The notes below the pieces were generated by a model that was not told the origin of the DNA, searched no databases, and worked only from the letters and a program-made list of their open reading frames with translations. Both the position numbers and the translations under genes were made by a program. A stretch of DNA of 64,000 nt, taken from positions 43,348,714 through 43,412,713 of the forward strand of contig CM049320.1 in assembly GCA_026874595.1 (NCBI GenBank), read 5' to 3'. Below are positions 13,601-25,600 of this stretch, piece after piece (positions within the stretch are counted from its first letter, which is position 1; each line of letters begins with the position of its first letter). Source of the DNA: Sipunculus nudus. Its lineage: Eukaryota > Annelida > Sipuncula > Golfingiida > Sipunculidae.

Positions 13601-16600
13601 TCAGTATATATCAGTGAGAGGGAGTGTAAGACAGCAGGCGTGAGGACAGTGTTAATTAGAGGGACTGTAAGACCACAGGTGTAAGGTCAGTGTTAGCTAG
13701 AGGGAGTGTAAGACAGCAGGTGTGAGGTCAGTGTTAGTTAGAGGGACTGTAAGACAGCAGGTGTAAGGTCAGTGTTAGAGGGACTGTAAGACAGCAGGTG
13801 TAAGGTCAGTGTTAGTTAGAGGGAGTGTAAGACAGCAGGCGTGAGGTCAGTGTTAGTTAGAGGGACTGTAAGACAGCAGGTGTGAGGTCAGTGTTAGTTA
13901 GAGGGACTGTAAGACAGCAGGTGTGAGGTCAGTGTTAGTTAGAGGGACTGTAAGACAGCAGGCATAAGGTCAGTGATAGTTAGAGGGAGTGTAAGACAGC
14001 AGGCGTGAGGTCAGTGTTAGTTAGAGGGACTGTAAGACAGCAGGCGTGAGGTCAGTGTTAGTTAGAGGGACTGTAAGACAGCAGGTGTAAGGTCAGTGTT
14101 AGTTAGAGGGAGTGTAAGACAGCAGGCGTGAGGTCAGCTTTAGTTAAAGGGAGTGTGAGACAGCAGACGTGAGGTCAGTGTTAGTTAGAGGGACTGTAAG
14201 ACAGCAGGCGTGAGGTCAGTGTTAGTTAGAGGGAGTGTAAGACAGCAAGTGTAAGGTCAGTGTTAGTGAGAGTGAGTGTAAGACAGCAGGTGTGAGGTCA
14301 GTGTGAGTGAGAGGGAGTGTAAGACAGCAGGTGTGAGGTCAGTGTTTTTGAGAGGCAGTGTAAGACGGCAGGTGTGAGGTCAGTGTTAGTTAGAGGGGGT
14401 GTAAGACAGTAGGTGTGAGGTAAGTGTTAGTTAGAGGGACTGTAAGACAGCAGGTGTGAGGTCAGTGTTATTGAGAGGGAGTGTAAGACAGCAGGTGTGA
14501 GGTCAGTGTTGGTGAGAGGGAGTGTAAGACAACAAGTGTGAGGTCAGTATATATCAGTGAGAGGGACTGTAAGACAGCAGGTGTGAGGTCAGTGTTATTG
14601 AGAGGGAGTGTAAGACAGCAGGTGTGAGGTCATTGTTGGTGAGAGGGAGTGTAAGACAACAGGTGTGAGGTCAGTATATATCAGTGAGAGGGAGTGTAAG
14701 ACAGCAGGTGTGAGGTCAGTGTTAGTTAGAGGGAGTGTAAGACAGCAGGTGTGAGTTCAGTGTTATTGAGAGGGAGTGTAAGACAGCAGGTGTGAGGTCA
14801 GTGTTGGTGAGAGGGAGTGTAAGACAGCAGGTGTGAGGTCAGTGTTATTGAGAGGGAGTGTAAGACAGCAGGTGTGAGGTCAGTGTTGGTGAGAGGGAGT
14901 GCAAGACAGCAGGTGTGAGGTCAGTGTTGCTGAGAATGAGTGTAAGACAGCAGGTGTGAGGTCAGTGTTAGTTAGAGGGAGTGTAAGACAGTGTTAGTGA
15001 GAGTGAGTGTAAGACAGCAGGTGTGAGGTCAGTGTGAGTGAGAGGGAGTGTAAGACAGCAGGTGTGAGGTCAGTGTTTGTGAGAGGCAGTGTAAGACAGC
15101 AGGTGTGAGGTCAGTGTTAGTTAGAGGGGGTGTAAAACAGTAGGTGTTAGGTCAGTGTTAGTGAGAGGGAATGTAAGACAACAGATATGAGGTCAGTATC
15201 AGTGAGAAGGAGTGAGTGTTAGACAGCAGGTGTGAGGTCAATGTTAGTGAGAGTGAGTGTAAGACAGCAGGTGTGAGGTCAGTGTTATGGAGAGGGGGTG
15301 TAAGACAGTAGGTGTTAGGTCAGTGTTAGGGAGAGGGAATGTAAGACAACAGATGTGAGGTCAGTATCAGTGAGAGGGAGTGAGTGTTAGACAGCAGGTG
15401 TGAGGTCAATGTTAGTGAGAGGGAATGTAAGACAGCAGGTGTGAGGTCAGTGTGAGTGAGAGGGAGTGTAAGACAGCAGGTGTGAGGTCAGTGTTAGTGA
15501 GAGGGAGTGTAAAGGGTTGAACGCACCGAGGCTGACATGTGTCTCAACACAACACACAACACACAACACTGATGACGTCTAGTGTGTTTCAATGTCCTCT
15601 TGAGTCATGGTAGTGGACCAGGTCACACATCAAATTTTGAAGAAGGATTAACATAAGAGAAGTGTCGTCTTTGCATCCAGGGCTGCGTGGCATTATCTTG
15701 CAAGCTCGATTTGTCATGCAATGGAAGCCTGTGTTGAGTTGTCGGGAACAAGCTGGATCATGCAGTAGAGTTGGAAGCGTGACACTTTACACAATACAGG
15801 ACATGCCAGGCATCTCAAAAGGACACAACTTCCTGCCAACACACTGCATACTCCCACCAACACACTGCAGTCTACATGACGTGAACCCCATATGTGCTGT
15901 GAGTGTGTCAGTTAATTGGGTTGCTAGTTTGACTGCGCGACACACTTCATGTGAACCAAGTGTCAGTTTGTGTTGCCTGATTTCTGTGTCGGTCCCTGTG
16001 GCCCTGTGTCGATATGTGTGTTGGCCTTGGTGGGTTTAGCCCTTAAGACAACAGATGTGAGGTCAGTGATAAGTGAGAGGGAGTGTTAGATGACATATGT
16101 AGTTTAATGAGACATTGTGAGGAGTATGAGGACCTTCTTGAAATAATTAAGATGAGATGTAAAAGGAATTGAAATATAAAACAGTGCTCCTACAGAGACA
16201 GGCAGACAGTGCTGTTTAGTACTGTTTATTTGCTGATTCCTGACCTGTGGTTATTGAAGGGTGCATACAGCATTAACTTCAGGATTTAAAACCTTTTGTT
16301 AAGATTCAAGTCTCCTTTACATTTGACAGAGGAAGAACCAGTTTTATGGAATGTCATTTTCCTAATCTGAATGCATTTGACTAAATGAGGACTTTATTTT
16401 AGGGTTGTCAAGACAACACAATGGGTGAGAACTGTGACCAGTGCCGCCCTGGTTTCTATGGTGATCCAGCTAATGGCATTCCTTGTCGAGCATGCACTTG
16501 CCCTCTGTCAACAAGCAGCAACCAGTAAGTAACGTGTGCACATGCAGCTTCTGTATTCTGTTCAGTTGTGACTGGAAATAACTGTGAATATAGTGACAGC

Positions 16601-19600
16601 ATAAACAAAATAGTAAATGAACAATGCATGGAGTAGAATAGGTTACAAGTTATTTCATTAGAGCCGCCAGTGAATTTTGCTGAGTTTATGTGTTCACTTG
16701 TTTTTTTGGGGGGATGATTTGTTAATTTGTCCACACAGTTTCTTTAAAAGAAACTTTGTTGAGGTTTAGCCAAAGAACCATTGCTTTAAGTTTAGGGTAG
16801 GTCTGAATGAAGATATAACTAAATTCACCTCCGTTTTCATCTTGCTTTGTGTGTCTGTCAGTTTCCAGAAAATTAATTGATGGCCAAGATATGATTACTT
16901 TTTCCTGTCCACTTGTCTCATTTAAAAAAATCATTTAAATTCATTTACAACTTTGGTATCGTTTTGACAGCAGATGGTTATTTATTACAACTTTGATGTT
17001 GTGTTGACAGCAGATGGTTATTTACAACTTTTTTTATCATGTTGACAGCAGATGGTTATTTACAACTTTGATATTGTGTTGACAGCAGATGGTTATTCAC
17101 AACTTTGATATTGTGTAATGACAGCAGATGGTTATTTACAACTTTGATATTGTGTAATGACAGCAGATGGTTATTTACAACTTTGATATTGTGTAATGAC
17201 AGCAGATGGTTATTTACAACTTTTTTTATCATGTTGACAGCAGATGGTTATTTACAACTTTGATATTGTGTAATGACAGCAGATGGTTATTTACAACTTT
17301 TTTTATCATGTTGACAGCAGATGGTTATTTACAGCTTTGATATCGAGTTGACAACAGATGGTTATTTACAACTTTTTATATCATGTTGACAGCAGATGGT
17401 TATTCACAACTTTGATATTGTGTTGACAGCAGATGGTTATTTACAACTTTGATATTGTGTAATGACAGCAGATGGTTATTTACAACCGTTATTGAACACA
17501 GGTGACATTAAAACTAGTTCATGGTTCATGGTTAGATAATTGCTCTCCAAATAGCTAGGCCATTTCCTCTTTATCTTTTCAAATGCTTATATGTAAAAAA
17601 TATAAATATAAGTACATTCTGCATCTGTTAAAATTTTACAAAGTTCAGCTGAGCGCTGTGACCAATGGGTCTCTTGTTTTTTTCTGAAATTCCTAGGTTT
17701 AGCCAGGACTGTTACCTTGACACCAGAGATAATCAAGTTACTTGTCGGAACTGTCCTGATGGCTACACTGGACGTCGCTGTGAGAAGTGTGCCCCGGGCT
17801 TCACGGGAGACCCCACCAAGCCAGGGGACACCTGCAGCACAGGTACAGTACCCTCATATCTCTGACAGGTCACATGACCTGTTGGTTGGGCTGTCTCTTG
17901 TGTTATACTAATAACATTAACTTGAGTTCTGCTCCATCACACCTATTCTTATAAAAATAAGATTTATACCTTAGTGTGCATTACAGTAGAACACACACAA
18001 TTAAATAAAATGCCATTAAGTAATAACTAAGTATAACATTTCTGATGTCTTTCAATAATTCTTGGATTACTAAAACTCACATAAAATAGGTAAAATACAG
18101 CTCGGTTTCAATGCAGTTTAAAATTTTCCTTGTAACTGGAATAATCAATATGCTGATTATATACTTAAAAATCAAACTGTGTCCTTATTAGTAAGTAAAG
18201 TGGTCAGGTTTCTTTCTGCTGTCTGGTGTATGTTGTGATGACAAGTGATAGTGCTGCGTGAACAGCCTGTGCAGGTTGTGATGTCAGGCTCCTGAAAGCC
18301 ACATCTCTACCCCTCCAAGCTGTTTCCCTTAACAAAATTTATAATTCCAACTATCATCCATCCTGAAATGTTAATTAGGTAATCATGACATATGCAGTAA
18401 ATATATAGTGTATTTACAAAGAAATTAACAATTAGTGCTGTGCTGGCAGTTATACCAGCTGCAGAAAATATAGATGTTACCACAGCTAATATTATAAATT
18501 TTGGAAAACCTGAGATTTCTTCTTCAGGTCATTGACACATGACATCAGGTAAGTGTTACATGACATAGGACATGAGTGAGTTTGACAGGGTTTTGATACC
18601 TTTGTTTAGACTGACTTGTTGGGTTCACACCCCCCTTCCTAAGGTTCAAATGAAGGCCGGTGGGTGTTTCCCTTTCTTTGTAGGCATATAATAACTATCT
18701 ATATACACACAGTTTCAAGACACTTATTTGTTTGATTAGAAAAATAATTAACTGTTTCCCATTAAAGCACACAGTCCTTTTATTAATATGAGTGGCAAAG
18801 CAGTAGCAGCCTTGCATACATTGTGGCCGTTTAAGCTATACTTGCTTACACCTAGAATATGCTTCAGTTTTATTTACATAGATTAGGCACAACAATTATA
18901 ATTCAATTGAAGGTTATCATATGAACATACCCTGGCTTCAGCAATCAACATTATGAACATGTCTTCCTAAATCTCAGGACCAGATGTATTATTATATTCT
19001 ATGAAATCTATTAGTAATGTTCATGCCCCCTCGTCACCATTGCAGGCCAGCTCAAACTGTTGCTGGGACGTGATGTCTTCAATGTGATGTTGCCCTGGCT
19101 GCAAAGCACCATGGGCAAAAACCTCAGACCTATAAGGCCTGACAAAAGTTCAGCAGCCATAATATAATAGATTACGGTATGTTAAAATATTAATTTCCCT
19201 CACACTCAGGATCGGGAGTTTTCTAATTTATTAAACTTAATGGAAAATTATTAAAAATAAACAAAATATTGACCTTTCATTGTACATAATCAGCTTCCAT
19301 TGAACAAACAGTTTTGCCAAAATGCATTACTGACAAGGCTCAGGCCAAACTCTGTTATTTAAGTACTGTTTAGTGTCCTTCCCTCTGTCTCTTTACATAA
19401 CCAGTCCTTTATTATATTTTCAAGTATCACTACTTTTTTAGGCTTTTTAAGGGGCCTTCCCTAGCCTGCCAATGTTCTAGTTATTTAAAAACATTTACCC
19501 ATTTGCATTTTTCATTGCACAATAGAAACGTCAAATTTTAATAAAACACATTGTCATTTTCTGAAATTGTCATTTTTATAAATTCAGTTGGAGCTCCCAG

Positions 19601-22600
19601 TATTCACTGCCATAATTAGGATGCCATTACAAGCATCCATTTGTGAGCCTGTAATTTTGAGGCGTCCACATCTCAGAGCTTGCTGACCTAGTCTGGTTTG
19701 TGTGTGCTGCTATATGTGTATGAAATGATATGTTTACGGGGGTCACAATACCTGAATACTTGATGAAGCATCCCCAACAGCGATAATACAATCACTTCAA
19801 TTACTGTTTACTTATGTACTGATTTGTTTACAGGGGCCATGATACTAACATGTGTTGACTACTGCTTTAGTATTAAGACATATATTTCAGGGGCCACAAT
19901 ACTAACATGTGTACTCCTGTGTGAGATTATATGTTCATAGGGTCTACTCAATGCATTGACTACTTTTTAAGTATGAATGGATGTATGTTTATATGAGCCT
20001 TTAAATTTACATGTGTTGACTACTTTTTGAGCATTAAAGATATATGTTTCTTGGGGGACATATTTACATGTGTTGACTATTGTTTGAGCATGAAAGATAT
20101 ATGTTTCTTTGGGGGCATATTTACATGTGTTGACTATTGTTTGAGTATGAAAGGATATATGTTTATATGGGCCACTAACTTTACATGTGTTGACTACTGT
20201 TTCAGTATAAAATGATGTGTTTACAGGGGCGCAGGCTCTCAGACATCTCAGTCACTATCTGCGGCGAGGTACAACTTGTACATACATGTGCTTAACATAA
20301 TAACCTAGAAGCTGATCAGATGTCATCGGATCCTATCACACTCACCAATTTTTTTTATCAAAATTATTGAGGACAGGGCAGCCAGGGACACAGTTGTCAG
20401 TGATAAGGAATCAGTTTACTGGTTGTAATAAAATTAATAATGTTATGGTTTGGTTTCTACTCTTAGCAGTCTTTAGGTAGAATCAGATTTACATAATAGA
20501 GTACGTATACACCAGTTATATTATAAGACTTACATTTAGCCCCTCTATGTACAAATAAGTAATAATAATGCAATATATGTCCAAGCCAAATAGAAGATAT
20601 GTCCATGATTTTAAAAGAAACATTTTCTGTGTGAACTGCACAGTTGGTATTCATATTACACCTATGACACAGCTGACTACACTGCTGATCCACGGCAGCT
20701 TTCTTCTGATTTATGATTACCACTATGACACAGCTGACACCACTCTGCTGATCCATGACAGCTCTTCTGATATTTACATTACCAATATGACACAGCTGAC
20801 TTCACTCTGCTGATCCACGACCACTCTTCTGATATTTACATTACCAATATAACTCAGCTGACTTCACTCTGTTGATCCACGACAGCTCTTCTGATATTTA
20901 CTTTACCAATATGACACAGCTGACTTCACTCTGCCAATCAACAACAGCTCTTCTGATATTTACATTACCAATATATCACAGCTGACTTCACTATGCTGAT
21001 CCACAACAGCTCTTCTGATATTTACATTACCAATATGACACAGCTGACTTCACTCTGCTGATCCACGACAGCTCTTCTGATATTTACATTACCAATATGT
21101 CACAGCTGACTTCACTCTGCTGATCCATGACAGCTCTTCTGATATTTACATTACCAATATGACACAGCTGACTTCACTCTGCTGATCTACGACCACTCTT
21201 CTGATATTTACATTACCAATATGTCACAGCTGACTTCACTCTGTCGATCCACGACAGCTCTTCTGATATTTACATTACCAATATGACACAGCTGACTTCA
21301 CTCTGTCGATCCACAACAGCTCTTATGATATTTACATCACCAATATGACACAGCTGACTTCACTCTGTTGATCCATGACAGCTCATCTGATATTTACATT
21401 ACCAATATGTCACAGCTGACTTCACTCTGCTGATCCATGACAGCTCTTCTGATATTTACATAACCAATATGACACAGCTGACTTCACTCTGCTGATCTAC
21501 GACCACTCTTCTGATATTTACATTACCAATATGTCACAGCTGACTTCACTCTGTCGATCCACGACAGCTCTTCTGATATTTACATTACCAATATGACACA
21601 GCTGACTTCACTCTGTCGATCCACAACAGCTCTTATGATATTTACATCACCAATATGACACAGCTGACTTCACTCTGTTGATCCATGACAGCTCATCTGA
21701 TATTTACATTACCAATATGTCACAGCTGACTTCACTCTGCTGATCCACAACAGCTCTTCTGATATTTACATTACCAATATGACACAGCTGACTTCACTCT
21801 GCCGATCCACAACAGCTCTTCTGATATTTACATTACCAATATATCACAGCTGACTTCACTCTGCTGATCCACGACAGCTATCTTCTGATATTTACATTAC
21901 CAATATGACACAGCTGACTTCACTCTGCTGATCAACGACAGCTATCTTCTGATATTTACCTTACCAATATATCACAGCTGACCTCACTCTGCTGATCCAC
22001 AACAGCTCTTCTGATATTTACATTACCAATATGACACAGCTGACTTCACTCTGCTGATCCACGACAGCTCTTCTGATATTTACATCACCAATATGACACA
22101 GCTGACTTCACTCTGCTGATCCACGACAGCTCTTCTGATATTTACATTACCAATATGACACAGCTGACTTCACTCTGCTGATCCACGACAGCTCGTCTGA
22201 TATTTACATTACCAATATGACACAGCTGACTTCACTCTGCTGATCCACGACAGCTCTTCTGATATTTACATAACCAATATGACACAGCTGACTTCACTCT
22301 GCTTATACACAAAGTTGTCATATTGTAATATATATCATCAGGACACACGCTACATAACTCATCCCCAGGAGAAAATAGAACTGAGAGTGATAGAATTCTG
22401 ATTCTAACAGCAAAGCTAACATTTTTTTATCTGCATTTCAGCTTCTCTCTGTATGCAACAGCCATATCTAACATTCAGCATCTACACAATAGACATAGGC
22501 TAAAACATGGATATATCTAACTCACCTGTGACTATACAATGGTGGTATGTTGTATATTGTGTTAATTTTATGGTAAGGGAGACTACAGGTATCAACACAG

Positions 22601-25600
22601 TCCCAAGTAGTGGATTTGGTCTGCAGAAAACTATTCTACGTGTTAGAGGACGGTGCAGTGTTCTCACATCAGTGTCTGTGTGTACTCTGCTTGTGCTTCG
22701 GGTTGATGGCCACAGTAAGGTTACCATTTATATGTTAAATTGAAATCTGTAAAGTCCTGTATGAAGGTCCTTTGTTACCTGTGTACATAATGTAGAGTGT
22801 TGAATTCTGTATTTGAACCAGCCTTAAATATACCAGATAAAATACCAGAATGCTAGAGTCACATTCACAGAACAATTCATGATGATTGTGAACAGAAGTT
22901 TGGTATATCCTCAGACCAGAAGGCAAAAAGTGACCAGGTGTCATCACAGTTGTACTGCAGTTATATAAGAGCCTTGTGTTCATGATGGCTTGATTTTTTT
23001 CCAGTCAGACATGGGTGGAACTTGTTAGTTACCTTGACAATTGTATTGGGTAATTATGAGTATAATTAATATCTCAGGAACTGCCTTATGGCTGTTCTTA
23101 AATATTTTGTACAGAATAATCCTCTTCAGAAGACCCCGGAGGCCTCCAACAGTCTTGTTTTTCTTGGAATATTTGTTCAAGTAACTTGTAAGTTAATTGG
23201 TATTATGGCTGTTCAAAAATTTAGTCTCATTGGTCTGTGTTAGCTACATTATAATTGATGGACAGCAATGGTACCACCATCTAAAGTCTAACTTTTTCAA
23301 GGTTTTCCATAATTTCCCAGGTTTTCCAAATCATCCTTTTAACAAGGCTTCTTAATTGCATAGGGGAATTATTAAATGACATTTTACTGACAATTTAAAG
23401 TTAGCATTTAAGTAGGTAAGGGTCAGAGAATGAAGCATTTTAGAAATGAATAATGATGTTCTGCTGATTGTTTACCCAGGCTCTTTGTTTGTTAAAGCAC
23501 AATATTGTTATAACATTACAAGAGTCTTAACTATTCATCATTAAAACATGATAACCAAATAACGAGGCTTAATGAAAGCATCTTAAGTGATGAAACATCC
23601 AGATTCACATACAGAGTGGTCAGTGGCTGTAGATGATTCTTGTTACTTTTATCAGTAAATAAACATTTTATACAAAATTAATAAATTAAATTTATAAAAT
23701 GTTCACCATTACATTTACCCTTTGTATTTAGGAGTAAGAAAGCCACATCCATGTTATTACTGTATGCTGAGTTACAGACGCCAACTAAATGCAAAGAAAG
23801 GAACTATTCATTTACCATGTACTTCTCATATCTAGACTTACAAGTGAACATATAATCAGTGAATACAAGTGGTGACAATAACTAACTGCCTGTCAGTGTG
23901 AGTGACAGCTAGTAACGTTTGAGCTCAGTAACATGCTGACTTCATTAATTGTATGAGAAACATGCTATTTGCTTCTGATCAGTGATGTGTAACAATATTA
24001 AATACAAACCAACTAAAAATGGTCAGCCGACCTGCCATTATACTATCAATACACAAGCCACTGTGCTGGCTTCTCACTGTCGAATGCAACTGTTAAAGTC
24101 TAATGTTTTTCAATGACTTGGGTGATCATGTTTTATTATTTTTTTCTGACATTTACCCATAAGCATCTTGCTCTAGCTGTTGTTTTAAATGTATGTTGAT
24201 GGGGCAGAGGCAAATACACTACCATAATGACATGCTCATTTATAAGACTCATATAATAGAGTTCATTTTATCTTAACTATTTATAAGCTACTACTTACAT
24301 TAACATTTGTTAAATCAGTTTTGAAAGTTGGAGTTTCCATAAAATTAATGATTAAATCAGTATACACTGTATGTAATTGAATTATTAGTTGGTTGGTTGT
24401 GTGTTTTTGGCCATGCATGTGGTGTAAGGTACACTACTTGTCATCTTGTTGTCTATGTTGTCTTGATAATGAAGCTGATATGTCTTATTTTTTGTATTGT
24501 CCTTTCATCTTTGTGTCAGTAAATGTGGTTGACTTTAATCCCCAGGGATCCCTCTGATGTACCATTGACCACAGAGTTCCTGGTGTATCCTGCATGTCCT
24601 TCCTGGCCCTGTCCCTCAGACATGTATGTTCAGTTGATCATGTGTAATGTATTTTCCAGGTTTCATGTGTGACCCAAGGGGAAGCAGGGATGGTCAGCCT
24701 GATCCCAGGACTGGGAACTGTGACTGCAAGGTAAACTCTATGTCATTAATAGATAATTAAACCTCACTTTACCTTATAATTTACTCATTCATATTCAAGT
24801 TGGAGAGGTATTACTGCTAGATAAATGCCCCTTATCCATAGATAATTTTACTTAACTTGTACATAATTAAGGGGTCCCACTTGAATTAGCTGGTGCCCTA
24901 TAGTAATCACCCTGTCCATCCATCGTGCTGTCCATCTTTCCATCCACAAATTCAGTTCTGGATGTTAACCCCCGTTTGGATTGCCATATGATTTAAAACT
25001 GTATTAAATATGACCCACCAGTTAAATGGGAACCCTATTGATTTAAGGGCAAGAGGACAAGGCTGAGGACCCACATCTTTTAAAAGATTGTAGATGGATT
25101 TAAACCCAAACTTTTCATCACAAACCTTCCATCTTTGACATATGGCTCACCTGTCCATAGAGAAAGGTACTTCTCAATTTTAGGGTCACAGGGTTAAAGT
25201 TCAAGGTCACAGTCCATCCATTCATTCACAAATTAGTTTATTTATGATAACTCCAGTTTAGGTTGACAGATTGGTTTCAACCTTAATTTAATAATGGCCC
25301 ACCAGGTCATGTGAAGGTCACTGGACTCGCATCTTTAAAAAATTGTGGACACATTGTAAACGTTTCATCCAAAACTTTCCATCTTTCACTGATGAATTTC
25401 CTAACAATAGGAGAAAAAACGTGTATGTTTTGACATCACAAGTTCAAAGGTCAAGGTTAGAGGACCATCCTACTGATCTATATGCAGACCAGATGCTCCA
25501 TTCCTACACCTTCACACAAGACTTCCCCTGATTCAAAACTTGGCAGCTTTGTTCAGTTGTTTACATACTGTTTTGAGTCTGTTCCCTCTGTCTCTGCATG

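Noticed and set aside
8391-15509. CRISPR-like array of regularly spaced repeats
   Set aside because: Units are contiguous with no unique spacers, and the setting is an intron of an animal gene.
15662-16039. 125-codon ORF
   Set aside because: It lies wholly inside the MITE with TAA duplication, has no recognised domain, and is not part of any exon series.
18640-18660. tRNA-type B box (GGTTCAAATGA), possible SINE or tRNA gene
   Set aside because: No A box at the right distance and no cloverleaf could be folded by eye.
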